Positions 1 through 8,548 of a DNA stretch of 64,000 bases are shown here, piece after piece. The translations under genes were made by a program, and so were the position numbers. This DNA is from Paludicola sp. MB14-C6 (GTDB taxonomy: Bacteria > Bacillota > Clostridia > Oscillospirales > Ruminococcaceae): contig NZ_CP133133.1 of assembly GCF_030908625.1 (NCBI RefSeq), forward strand, positions 1,860,001 through 1,924,000, given 5' to 3'. Positions within the stretch are counted from its first letter, which is position 1. The number at the start of each line of letters is the position of its first letter. Below the pieces are notes generated by a model. That model searched no databases and was not told the origin of the DNA. It saw only the letters and a list, made by a program, of their open reading frames with translations.

Positions 1-115
1 AAAGTATTAAAATATACCAAATTGTGCTTATATTTTGTTGAAAACCTATAGCAAAAATGAAAACAATAGTGTATAATAAATTCTTAGAATGGTCAAGGAG
101 CGTATATAAGGAAAC

Positions 116-1261
116 ATGCAAGAAATATATTTAGATAATAGTGCAACAACAAAGCCTTGCGATGCGGCAATTACTGCATGTGTACAAGCAATGCAGCAGG
201 ATTACGGGAATCCATCATCGTTACACAGAAAAGGCTTTGAAGCAGAAAAAGTAGTTATAAAAGCCAAACAAGAGCTTGCGAAAGCATTGTTTTGTGAGCC
301 AAGTGAAATTTTATTTACATCAGGTGCAACAGAATCCAATAATTTAGCGGTTGTTGGAAGTGTTCTTGCGAATAAACGTAAGGGCAATAAAATTGTTACT
401 ACAGCGATTGAACATCCCTCTGTGAAAGAAACAATGAAAATGTTACAACAGCAAGGATACATAATCAAAGAAGTTTTTCCAAGAGAAGATGGTGCTTTTT
501 ATGAGATGGATTTTTTTGATGAAGTAGACGATCAAACGGTATTGGTGAGCTGTATGTGGGTAAATAATGAAACGGGATTGATTTTGCCGATTGAAAAAAT
601 AGCGAAAGCTGTTAAAAGAAAGAATCCGAATACAGTTGTCCATGTAGATGCTGTTCAAGGGTTTTTAAAGCTGTCAATTAAGCTCAAAAACAATGAAATT
701 GATTTATTGAGCATGAGTGGACATAAAGTCTATGCACCCAAAGGAATAGGAGCGTTATATATAAAAAAAGGCATACGTTTAGTTCCACAAACCTTTGGCG
801 GAAATCAGCAAAGCGGAATTCGATCGGGCACCGAACCTACTCCGTTAATAGCTGCATTTGGAGCGGCAGTTGCAAGTCAGCGAGAGCAAATTTCGGCTGT
901 TAAAGAACGTTATCAACAATTAAAGGATTATTTTGTTGAAAAATTAGCTGAAATTCCTGAAGTGCATATTAACACAAAATTAGATAATAGTGCACCTCAT
1001 ATATTAAATATCTCAATTGCAAATATCCGTTCTGAGGTTATGCTACACTATTTAGAGCAATATGGAATATATGTTTCAAGTGGCTCAGCTTGTGCGAAAG
1101 GAAAGCAAAGCTATGTTTTAGCGGCATTTGGTTTAGAAAAAGAATATACTGATACGGCAATTCGCATTAGCTTTTCACCCGATATTACAATACAGCAGCT
1201 TGATTATGTTACAGAACAGTTGAAAGAGGGAATTAATACCCTCGCAAAAATAAAAAGATAA
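116..1261 (+). CDS. nifS: cysteine desulfurase (NifS/IscS family)
   Basis: PLP enzyme that takes sulfur from cysteine as an enzyme persulfide. The start has the family signature IYLDNSATTKP, the PLP lysine sits in SGHK (about K204), and the persulfide cysteine is in SSGSACAKG (about C326). The length of 381 aa is normal for a complete protein. It is 17 bp upstream of thiI, and in Firmicutes such a paired desulfurase typically feeds ThiI for 4-thiouridine in tRNA, so this role is preferred over general Fe-S assembly; no scaffold gene (iscU/sufU) is nearby. The ATG at 116 follows an AAGGA-like ribosome binding site. A TATAAT box lies at 72-77 but no convincing -35 was found. Confidence 0.93.
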   Translation: MQEIYLDNSATTKPCDAAITACVQAMQQDYGNPSSLHRKGFEAEKVVIKAKQELAKALFCEPSEILFTSGATESNNLAVVGSVLANKRKGNKIVTTAIEHPSVKETMKMLQQQGYIIKEVFPREDGAFYEMDFFDEVDDQTVLVSCMWVNNETGLILPIEKIAKAVKRKNPNTVVHVDAVQGFLKLSIKLKNNEIDLLSMSGHKVYAPKGIGALYIKKGIRLVPQTFGGNQQSGIRSGTEPTPLIAAFGAAVASQREQISAVKERYQQLKDYFVEKLAEIPEVHINTKLDNSAPHILNISIANIRSEVMLHYLEQYGIYVSSGSACAKGKQSYVLAAFGLEKEYTDTAIRISFSPDITIQQLDYVTEQLKEGINTLAKIKR

Positions 1262-1278
1262 AGAAAAACGGAGTAGAT

Positions 1279-2451
1279 ATGAAAGAAATTATACTTGTCA
1301 AAAATGGCGAGATTGCATTAAAAGGATTAAATAGACATACTTTTGAGGATGCATTGGTAAAAAATATTAGATGGCGTCTTCGTAAAATAGGTAAGTTTCA
1401 AATTAAAAAAGCACAATCAACAATTTATATTACCCCTGAAAATGAACAAGTTGATTTGGATGAGGCTTGCGATGCGTTAAAAAAAGTATTTGGCATTGCA
1501 GCTTTTTCAAGATCGGTTGTTACTCAAAAAGATTTAGAAGTTATTAAAACAGATGCAATTGAATATTTGAAAGATTTACTACCATACACCAAAACCTTTA
1601 AAGTTGCAGCAAAACGGGCTGATAAACGGTTCCCATATCAATCTCCTGATTTGCAAAGAGAGTTAGGGGGAGCATTATTGGATGCATATCCTCATTTAAA
1701 GGTTGATGTGCATAATCCTGAGGTAACAGTAACGGTAGAAATTCGGGAAGAATCTGCTTATGTTCATGCAAAAGTAATTCAAGGTGCAGGCGGTATGCCT
1801 GTTGGAACAAGTGGCGAAGGTTTGCTTTTGGTTTCCGGTGGAATTGATAGTCCGGTTGCAGGATATATGATGGCAAGAAGAGGCTTGAAAATGTCTGCAA
1901 TGCATTTTATAAGTCCTCCATATACCAGTGATCGTGCATTGCAAAAGGTAGAAACATTATGTGAAAAATTATCTGATTATTCAGGTGACATTGTGTTTTA
2001 CTGTGTACCGTTTACCAAATTACAAGAAGCAATTCGTGATAACTGTCCCGAAGAATTATTTACGATTATCATGCGTCGATTGATGATGGAAATAGCAATT
2101 CGGTTTGCAGAGCGTGAAAACATACCTTGCTTGGTAACAGGCGAAAGTTTAGCCCAAGTTGCAAGCCAAACAGTTTACGCAATTGCTACAACAAATGCAG
2201 TAGCAGATCGACCTGTGTTTAGACCGCTAATCGGTATGGACAAGAATGATATTATTGCAATTGCAAGACAAATTGATACCTTTGAAACTTCTATTTTACC
2301 TTACGAGGATTGTTGTACCGTATTTACTCCGAAACGACCTAAAACGAAACCAACATTAAAGTATGTTGAAGAGTCTCAAGCAGCTTTTGACTTTGAACCA
2401 TTATTGGCGGATGCCGTGGATAATACAATAATAAAGACAATTAAGATGTAA
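1279..2451 (+). CDS. thiI: tRNA 4-thiouridine synthase ThiI
   Basis: ATP-dependent enzyme that activates U8 of tRNA for sulfur insertion, with sulfur from the upstream desulfurase. An N-terminal ferredoxin-like and THUMP region (about residues 1-165) precedes a PP-loop ATPase domain with SGGIDSPVAGYMMARRG at about residue 186. At 390 aa it ends after the PP-loop domain and lacks the C-terminal rhodanese domain of enterobacterial ThiI; this is the usual Firmicutes form, in which a dedicated desulfurase substitutes for the rhodanese. It is co-directional with the desulfurase at 17 bp and almost certainly in one operon with it. Confidence 0.93.
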   Translation: MKEIILVKNGEIALKGLNRHTFEDALVKNIRWRLRKIGKFQIKKAQSTIYITPENEQVDLDEACDALKKVFGIAAFSRSVVTQKDLEVIKTDAIEYLKDLLPYTKTFKVAAKRADKRFPYQSPDLQRELGGALLDAYPHLKVDVHNPEVTVTVEIREESAYVHAKVIQGAGGMPVGTSGEGLLLVSGGIDSPVAGYMMARRGLKMSAMHFISPPYTSDRALQKVETLCEKLSDYSGDIVFYCVPFTKLQEAIRDNCPEELFTIIMRRLMMEIAIRFAERENIPCLVTGESLAQVASQTVYAIATTNAVADRPVFRPLIGMDKNDIIAIARQIDTFETSILPYEDCCTVFTPKRPKTKPTLKYVEESQAAFDFEPLLADAVDNTIIKTIKM

Positions 2452-2474
2452 ACAGACAACAAGGAGACAGAATT

Positions 2475-3407
2475 ATGAAAATGACAACAGGAAAAACCAA
2501 AGGGAAAAAGAGCGTAGCACGTATTATTTTGCTTGTTGCTATATGTGTGGTACTTATTTTTGCAGTAGTAATTGGCGCTTTGCTCGTTCGCAAATATGCA
2601 GCAGGAAAACAATTTCAAAAGGAAGCACAGGAATTTTATAACCCTGTATCCAGTATTGAAAATAAGGATGGAACACCTAGTAAAAGCGGAAATACCATTG
2701 ATAAAAAAACAGGTGTTGTAAAAGATTTTAATAAGCTTTATGAAATTAACAAAGATACAATAGGATGGCTTTCTATACCTGAAACACGTTTAGATTTGCC
2801 CGTTGCAAAAGCTTCCGATAATACTTATTATTTGAATCATACCATAACGAAAAAATCTTACTCATTGGGTATTCCATTTGCAGATAGTAAAGCCACTTTT
2901 ACAAAAGATAAGCAAAGTAACAATATTACAATCTATTCCCACGCAGCAAAAGATGGATCTTATTTTGCTGTCTTAAAGAATTATAAGGATGTTGCATTCT
3001 ATAAAAGTCATCCAAATATCACGTTTAATACAATCTATGGAACAGGTAATTATAAAATTATTGGGCTATTTATGGAAGATGTAAGCGATAATAATAAGGC
3101 TATGTTTAATTATCATGATTACACTGATATGAACGAAGCACAATTTAACGATTATGTCGCAAATGTTATGAAACGTAATTATTTTAAAACCAGTGTTGAT
3201 ACGAAGTTTGGCGATCAACTGATTACCCTATCAACTTGTGATTATGAAGTAAACAATACTGATTTCCGAATTGCTTTAGTGGCTAGAAAAGTACGGGCTG
3301 GTGAGTCTGCAAAGGTAGATACGGGTTCCGCTGTAAAAAATGCAAATCAGATGATGCCTGCAAGATGGTATGAGAAAAAGGACATTAAAAATCCATTTGC
3401 CAAATAA
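2475..3407 (+). CDS. class B sortase (first of three)
   Basis: Membrane-anchored cysteine transpeptidase that attaches proteins with a C-terminal sorting signal to peptidoglycan. One N-terminal membrane segment (about residues 17-41) is followed by an extracellular linker and the catalytic domain. The catalytic triad is visible: His in IYSHAAKDGSYF (about H156), Cys in ITLSTC (about C255) and Arg in TDFRIALVAR. The helix-rich insert between His and Cys fits class B rather than class A. The usual Gly before the His is Ser here (YSH instead of YGH). After the catalytic Arg runs a tail of about 40 residues, ending MMPARWYEKKDIKNPFAK, shared with the sortase at 3965. The gene starts 23 bp after thiI with an AAGGAG ribosome binding site and may be read with it. 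Confidence 0.9.
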   Translation: MKMTTGKTKGKKSVARIILLVAICVVLIFAVVIGALLVRKYAAGKQFQKEAQEFYNPVSSIENKDGTPSKSGNTIDKKTGVVKDFNKLYEINKDTIGWLSIPETRLDLPVAKASDNTYYLNHTITKKSYSLGIPFADSKATFTKDKQSNNITIYSHAAKDGSYFAVLKNYKDVAFYKSHPNITFNTIYGTGNYKIIGLFMEDVSDNNKAMFNYHDYTDMNEAQFNDYVANVMKRNYFKTSVDTKFGDQLITLSTCDYEVNNTDFRIALVARKVRAGESAKVDTGSAVKNANQMMPARWYEKKDIKNPFAK

Positions 3408-3450
3408 GGGTTAAGTCAGCTTAAAGAATTTAGCGAAAGGTATAACAGTT

Positions 3451-3942
3451 ATGATAATACAATTAGCTCAACAGCTTGTTGAAAAGTTAAATGATTTACA
3501 GTTTACAATTGCTACGGCAGAAAGCTGTACAGGTGGAATGGTTGCACAATATATTACATCAGTAAGCGGAGCTTCCTCTGTGTTTGACTGTGGCGTTATT
3601 TCTTATGCCAATCGCATAAAAGAGCAGGAACTCAATGTATCGCATCAAAATTTAGTGGAATACGGTGCTGTAAGCGAGCAGGTTTGTAAACAGATGGCAG
3701 GAGGAATTCTTCATAAAGCAAATGCTGACGTCGGAATATCGGTAACAGGAATTGCAGGGCCTACCGGTGGGACAAAAGAAAAGCCGGTTGGAACAGTATA
3801 TATCGGTGTTGCAACAAAATCGAAAGTCTTTTGCAAACGTTTAAATTTAGAAGGTAATAGAGAAGATATTCGAAAGCAAACTGTTCAATGCTTGTTCGAG
3901 ATGACATTACAAGTTTTAGAAACTGACAGTGTTTCAATATGA
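3451..3942 (+). CDS. CinA C-terminal-type nicotinamide-nucleotide amidase
   Basis: Predicted to deamidate nicotinamide mononucleotide to nicotinate mononucleotide in pyridine nucleotide salvage (PncC activity). The protein consists of the CinA C-terminal domain alone (163 aa), with the family motifs ATAESCTGGMVAQ near residue 22 and SVTGIAGPTGGTKEKPVGTV near residue 97. The N-terminal MoCF-like half of full-length CinA is absent, as in stand-alone PncC/YgaD proteins. It lies between two sortase genes in the same direction, 43 bp after one and 22 bp before the next. Nothing suggests a functional link to sorting; it is probably an operon passenger. Confidence 0.9.
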   Translation: MIIQLAQQLVEKLNDLQFTIATAESCTGGMVAQYITSVSGASSVFDCGVISYANRIKEQELNVSHQNLVEYGAVSEQVCKQMAGGILHKANADVGISVTGIAGPTGGTKEKPVGTVYIGVATKSKVFCKRLNLEGNREDIRKQTVQCLFEMTLQVLETDSVSI

Positions 3943-3964
3943 ATGACGAAAGGGCAGATATGTT

Positions 3965-4936
3965 ATGACTACAGAAAAGAAAAATAGTTTTTGGTCAAAA
4001 TGTTATTCTTTTTGGTTTCCTCAAAAAAAAGACACAACAAAGCAAAAAATCGGCAAAATCATATCGCTAGTTGCGCTTGTTATTTTAATTTTTAGTCTTA
4101 TCATGCTTGCTCTATTGTTATTTAAATATATTAAAGCAAATTCAATTTCTAATTCTTATCATGATCTATATGTTTCGTCAACTACTTCTTCTCAAATAAA
4201 AAAAGCGGAAGATTTGTTTGATTCTGAAACAGGAGTTATAAAAGAATTATCACAATTATATAAGGTTAATAATGATTTAATCGGTCATATTAACATTCCT
4301 AATACAAGGTTAAACTATCCGATTGTAAAAGGAAAAGATAATCAGTATTATTTAACCAATACATTATACAAAAAATATGATCCATTTGGTGTTCCTTTTG
4401 CAGACTATCGATCAACCATAACAAAAGAAACACAAAGTACCAACATTACAGTTTACGGACATAGTGCACAAGATGGATCTTTTTTTGCTACTGTTAAAAA
4501 GTATAAGGATTTTTCATTTTATCAAGAACATCCAATTATAGAGTTTGATACGATTTATGGGAAAGGTACTTATAAAATAATTGGCTTTTTTATGGAAGAC
4601 GTTAGCCAACAAAACAAAAAAGTATTTTCGTATCATGATTTTATAGATGTTAATTCCGATAAAGACGTAATAAGGTTTTTAGAAAATGTTGCGAAACGCA
4701 GCTATTTTAAAACAGGAGTCGATGCAATTTCATCCGATCAGTTTATTACTCTTTCCACATGTGATACAGAAGTAAATAAAACCGATTTTCGTGTTGCATT
4801 GGTTGCAAGAAAAGTAAGAGAAGGTGAAAGTACAGAAGTTGATATTTCAAAATCAGAGAAAAATGCTAAGCCGATGATGCCTGCAAGATGGTATCAAAAA
4901 AAGGGGATTGAGGATCCGTTTTCAAAAGAAAGATAA
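3965..4936 (+). CDS. class B sortase (second of three)
   Basis: Second paralogous membrane-bound sortase. A cytosolic lysine-rich N-terminus of about 30 residues precedes one membrane span (about residues 32-54). The catalytic region carries His in VYGHSAQDGSFF, Cys in ITLSTC (about C266) and Arg in TDFRVALVARKV. Length is 323 aa. The tail after the catalytic Arg ends MMPARWYQKKGIEDPF and closely matches that of the sortase at 2475, so the two are recent relatives. The ATG follows GGGCAGATATGTT, a weaker ribosome binding site than those of its neighbours. Which surface proteins each sortase serves cannot be read from sequence. Confidence 0.9.
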   Translation: MTTEKKNSFWSKCYSFWFPQKKDTTKQKIGKIISLVALVILIFSLIMLALLLFKYIKANSISNSYHDLYVSSTTSSQIKKAEDLFDSETGVIKELSQLYKVNNDLIGHINIPNTRLNYPIVKGKDNQYYLTNTLYKKYDPFGVPFADYRSTITKETQSTNITVYGHSAQDGSFFATVKKYKDFSFYQEHPIIEFDTIYGKGTYKIIGFFMEDVSQQNKKVFSYHDFIDVNSDKDVIRFLENVAKRSYFKTGVDAISSDQFITLSTCDTEVNKTDFRVALVARKVREGESTEVDISKSEKNAKPMMPARWYQKKGIEDPFSKER

Positions 4937-5032
4937 CAATAAAAATGAACGGATAATTTTGTTTACACATTTTAGCGCTGCAAATAACTAGTTCAATTAA
5001 AACTTGATATTATTCTGAAAGAGGCGGTTCTC

Positions 5033-6091
5033 ATGAATTTTAAGGATATGCTTCATTCCGACAATGCGTTTGTAAACTTCTTTGTTCCTCAAAATGGTGA
5101 TTCAAAAAAAACACTGATTCGCAAATACTCAATTTATGTTATTATAATCTTAATAATAGTGGGAATTATTATAAGCTGCTGTTATATTAGTGCGCAGCAC
5201 AAGCACAATGATATAGCAAATGCAATGAATCAATCTGCATTGGTAACGTCTATTAATACACCAAGCAGTAAATCATGGTCTGTTATTGGAGAAGTAGAAT
5301 CATGCTTACAAAATATGAGCAGTACTTTATCTTCAATAAGCAGTGAAAGCAGCAGCCAGATTGTAAGTACCAATAGTAAAACCAACCCGAATAAAATGGA
5401 GCCAATGAACCCTCCCGAAAATTATTTGGAAGAGTTTAAAGTATGGTTTAAAACCAACAGAGATGTAAAAGGCAGGTTGATCGTACCCAATACCCATGTC
5501 AATTATCCTGTAACTCAAACGAATAACAACACCTTTTATTTAAATCACAACGAATACAGAGCATCCAGCGGATGGGGCGTACCATTCATGGATTATCGTT
5601 CCAGTATTGTCCCGAATAAACAGAGCACAAATATCATCATTTATGGCCATAGTGATGATAAGCGTGGTTTGCAGTTATCGGGTATAAAAAATTATAAAAA
5701 TTTAGATTTTTATAAACAAAACCCAGTAATTCAATTTGATACAGCTTATGAAAGAGGACAATGGAAAGTAATTGGTTTTTTCCTTGAAGATGTATCAGAT
5801 AAAAACCCAATAGGACCTTTTGAGTATCATAACTTTGTAAATGCTACAAGTGAAGCTGATTTTAACAATTTTGTTGAAGCAGTACGAGAACGAAGCTTTT
5901 ATGATACACCGGTCGATAGTAAATACGGCGATAGATTTTTAACAATTTCTACTTGTTATTCATTAACCAGTAAAGATTTCCGTTACGTATTTGTTGCAAG
6001 AAAGGTTCGAGACGGAGAATCTACAAGTGTGGATACTTCTTCTGCTGTATTAAACGAGGATCGATTGGTTCCGAAACGGGCAATTCAATAA
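5033..6091 (+). CDS. class B sortase (third of three, divergent)
   Basis: Third sortase, 352 aa, with one membrane span at about residues 28-50 followed by a longer Ser/Thr/Asn-rich extracellular linker (about 60-130) than in the other two. Catalytic residues: His in IYGHSDDKRG, Cys in LTISTC (about C308) and Arg in KDFRYVFVARKV. The His motif lacks the usual DGSFF sequence, and the C-terminal tail is shorter (NEDRLVPKRAIQ), so it is clearly a diverged paralogue. A 96-bp gap separates it from the second sortase, and a GAGGCGG ribosome binding site precedes it. It is followed at 37 bp by a SpoIID-like protein, hinting at a cell-wall-themed operon. Confidence 0.88.
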   Translation: MNFKDMLHSDNAFVNFFVPQNGDSKKTLIRKYSIYVIIILIIVGIIISCCYISAQHKHNDIANAMNQSALVTSINTPSSKSWSVIGEVESCLQNMSSTLSSISSESSSQIVSTNSKTNPNKMEPMNPPENYLEEFKVWFKTNRDVKGRLIVPNTHVNYPVTQTNNNTFYLNHNEYRASSGWGVPFMDYRSSIVPNKQSTNIIIYGHSDDKRGLQLSGIKNYKNLDFYKQNPVIQFDTAYERGQWKVIGFFLEDVSDKNPIGPFEYHNFVNATSEADFNNFVEAVRERSFYDTPVDSKYGDRFLTISTCYSLTSKDFRYVFVARKVRDGESTSVDTSSAVLNEDRLVPKRAIQ

Positions 6092-6128
6092 ACAAAAAAG
6101 AAATGACAAGAAAAATTAAAGAGGAAAC

Positions 6129-7277
6129 ATGATGAAAGGAATACTTTGGAATTTAATCGCGTTGCTATGTGCTGTAGCAATCTTTAGTGGAAGCATTGTT
6201 TATGCGGCTTCTAATATAGAGAAAATAACAGCAAATTCAAGTAATACAATTGGAGAAGATGATTTTTATCAGAGTGATGTTGGTATTGGTGATCTGCTAA
6301 GCTCAGAAAATAGCAACCAAAGTTCATCTAACAATTCAAGCCAACTAAGCTCGGTAGAATCGTCAGCACCTAGCTCTAGTATTCCTTCATCTTCAAAAGT
6401 ATCATCCAAGCAGCAATCTTCAAAACAGCAATCGTCTATACCACATTCTTCAAAGCCAAAACCATCCGAAACATCATCATCCAAGCCACCAATTGCTTCT
6501 TCTGAAATCAGTAATGAAAATAGCGGTAATGGAGAAATAGATGAGGATTTATTACATATCGTTAGCGGTGCAGTACAAAGAGAAATTGTTGGAACCAATA
6601 CAGCACCTAAATCTAGATATTACGAAGCTTATAAAGCACAAGCAGTTGCTTGCAGAACCTATATGGAATATCATAAAAGAGCAAACGGAACTTATCCATC
6701 TATGCCATATGCTGCCCCATATGCCAAAACAATTGAATTAGTGAAATTGGTTTGGAATGAAAAAATCTACTACAATGGCAGCGTTATAAACGCTGTATAT
6801 CATGCAGCTTCTGGTGGAAGCACTCAAAGTGCGAAATATGTATGGGGCGGAACGCTTCCATATTTACAAGCAAGGCCAAGTAAGTATGATGATTACATTA
6901 GCTCTTCTACTATTTCGCAAAGTGAAGCAGCAAACATATTAGCGTCAAATGGGATATCTGTTAGTGGAGATGCATCTAACTGGTTCGATTTGAAAAATGC
7001 AGCATTGACGGATGGTGGATTTATTGATAGAATTTCTATATGTGGTACCAGTGTAAGAGGGCGCACATTAAGAGAGAGTATATTTGGAAATTCTAAGCTA
7101 AAGAGTTGTAAGATAACCGATATTTCAGTTTCCGATGACAATATTACTTTTACAACGAAAGGATATGGTCATGGTGTTGGAATGAGCCAACTTGGTGCGC
7201 TTGGTTATTCTGCAAATGAAGGCTGGAATTACCAACAAATACTACAACATTATTATATAGGGGTAACGATTCGTTAA
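6129..7277 (+). CDS. SpoIID/LytB-domain secreted protein
   Basis: Predicted extracytoplasmic peptidoglycan-acting protein of the SpoIID family, whose sporulation member is a lytic transglycosylase. An N-terminal hydrophobic signal or anchor (about residues 3-27) is followed by a low-complexity Ser/Lys/Gln linker (about 55-135), then the SpoIID domain: VSGAVQREIVG near residue 145, AQAVACRTY near 172, and GYGHGVGMSQLGALGYS near the end. The length of 382 aa and the Ser-rich linker resemble vegetative or surface relatives more than SpoIID proper, and no sporulation genes are adjacent. It follows the third sortase at 37 bp. Two start codons (6129 and 6132) are possible. Confidence 0.85.
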   Translation: MMKGILWNLIALLCAVAIFSGSIVYAASNIEKITANSSNTIGEDDFYQSDVGIGDLLSSENSNQSSSNNSSQLSSVESSAPSSSIPSSSKVSSKQQSSKQQSSIPHSSKPKPSETSSSKPPIASSEISNENSGNGEIDEDLLHIVSGAVQREIVGTNTAPKSRYYEAYKAQAVACRTYMEYHKRANGTYPSMPYAAPYAKTIELVKLVWNEKIYYNGSVINAVYHAASGGSTQSAKYVWGGTLPYLQARPSKYDDYISSSTISQSEAANILASNGISVSGDASNWFDLKNAALTDGGFIDRISICGTSVRGRTLRESIFGNSKLKSCKITDISVSDDNITFTTKGYGHGVGMSQLGALGYSANEGWNYQQILQHYYIGVTIR

Positions 7278-7293
7278 CCCCATTTTACTTTAG

Positions 7294-7328
7294 ACAGTTT
7301 GAAAACATGTTTTTCAAACTGTGTTTTG
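7294..7328 (+). terminator. intrinsic terminator after SpoIID-like gene
   Basis: Perfect stem CAGTTTGAAAA / TTTTCAAACTG around a short loop, followed by GTGTTTTG. It closes the sortase/SpoIID unit before the maturase gene. Confidence 0.7.
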
Positions 7329-7379
7329 TGTTAATTACCCAATCATTTTATTAACATAAAACAGAGAGAGGGAGATTTT

Positions 7380-8495
7380 ATGCCACCAATTTCATTGCTG
7401 ATTAAGCCTGCTTCGTCTACTTGTAATATGAAATGCAAGTATTGCTTTTATCATGATGTAACAAATTCACGTGCAATTGCAAACTATGGAATTATGAGCG
7501 ACGAAACAATTGAAACTATAGTTAAAAAAGCATTTCAATACGCAGACCATGTTGCAAGCTTTGGATTCCAAGGTGGAGAACCGACAATGGCAGGACTTGA
7601 TTTCTTTAAAAGAGTTGTTGCGCTGCAAAAGAAATATAATGTTAAAAACATTAAAGTAACGAATGCAATTCAAACTAATGGGTTAAATATGAATGACGAG
7701 TGGGCAAAGTTTCTTCATGATAACGACTTTTTGGTAGGACTTTCACTGGATGGAAGTAAGCTTATTCATGATAAATATCGTTTGGACCATCTAGGTAACG
7801 GAACCTTTGACCGTGTTTTAAATGCTGCAAAAATTATGGATAAGCATAAAGTAGAATATAATATTCTTTCAACGGTTAATATTGATGTGGCAAATAACAT
7901 TGAAAAAATATATTATTTCTTTAAAAAGCAAGGCTTTCATTATCTACAGTTTATTCCTTGTTTAGATGAACTAAAAAAAGAGCATGGGCAAAACGATTAT
8001 TCTTTAACACCCGAAGCATATGGCGAATTTTTAAAAAAACTGTTTTCCCTATGGTATGTCGATTTAAGCACAAACAAACCAATGAGTATTCGCTATTTTG
8101 ATAATTTGGTTATGATGTTGTTTGGTTATCCACCTGAAAGCTGCGGTATGTCGGGTATGTGCAGTTGTTACTATATGATTGAAGCAGATGGCAGCACCTA
8201 TCCTTGCGATTTTTATGTAACGGATGAATGGCGTATTGGCAATGTGTTAACAGATGAGTTTGAACAAATGAGTCAAACAGAAACCGCAAAACGTTTTGTT
8301 GAAATTTCAAAGCAAGTAGCACCTAATTGCAAAGAGTGTGAGCATTATCATATTTGCCGAGGTGGGTGCCGAAGAAATCGAGAGCCAATAGGAATTGATC
8401 ATAACAACGAAAATTATCTTTGCCCTGCATTTAAAATGTTCTTTGATTTTGCAAAAGAAGATTTAATAAAGGTAGGGAAAAAGTTTTTAAGATAA
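7380..8495 (+). CDS. anaerobic sulfatase-maturating enzyme (radical SAM, SPASM)
   Basis: Radical SAM enzyme that converts an active-site Cys or Ser of sulfatases to formylglycine. The radical SAM cluster motif CNMKCKYCFYHD is near residue 20, followed by GFQGGEPTMAG. The SPASM region holds the auxiliary-cluster cysteines: CGMSGMCSC, a Cys in DGSTYPCDFY, and CKECEHYHICRGGCRR near the C-terminus. The length of 371 aa is standard. No sulfatase gene is in the window, so its client must be elsewhere, or it modifies another small protein. It follows a terminator, has its own GAGAGAGGGAG ribosome binding site, and is probably monocistronic or read with galM (53 bp downstream). Confidence 0.88.
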   Translation: MPPISLLIKPASSTCNMKCKYCFYHDVTNSRAIANYGIMSDETIETIVKKAFQYADHVASFGFQGGEPTMAGLDFFKRVVALQKKYNVKNIKVTNAIQTNGLNMNDEWAKFLHDNDFLVGLSLDGSKLIHDKYRLDHLGNGTFDRVLNAAKIMDKHKVEYNILSTVNIDVANNIEKIYYFFKKQGFHYLQFIPCLDELKKEHGQNDYSLTPEAYGEFLKKLFSLWYVDLSTNKPMSIRYFDNLVMMLFGYPPESCGMSGMCSCYYMIEADGSTYPCDFYVTDEWRIGNVLTDEFEQMSQTETAKRFVEISKQVAPNCKECEHYHICRGGCRRNREPIGIDHNNENYLCPAFKMFFDFAKEDLIKVGKKFLR

Positions 8496-8548
8496 AATGA
8501 GATGAGCTATATAATAAAGTTTATAGTTGAGAAAGGATAGGATCTTTT

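Noticed and set aside
6269..6598. A minus-strand frame within the SpoIID-like gene
   Set aside because: Its length reflects the Ser-rich linker of the gene on the other strand; no ribosome binding site or recognisable domain.
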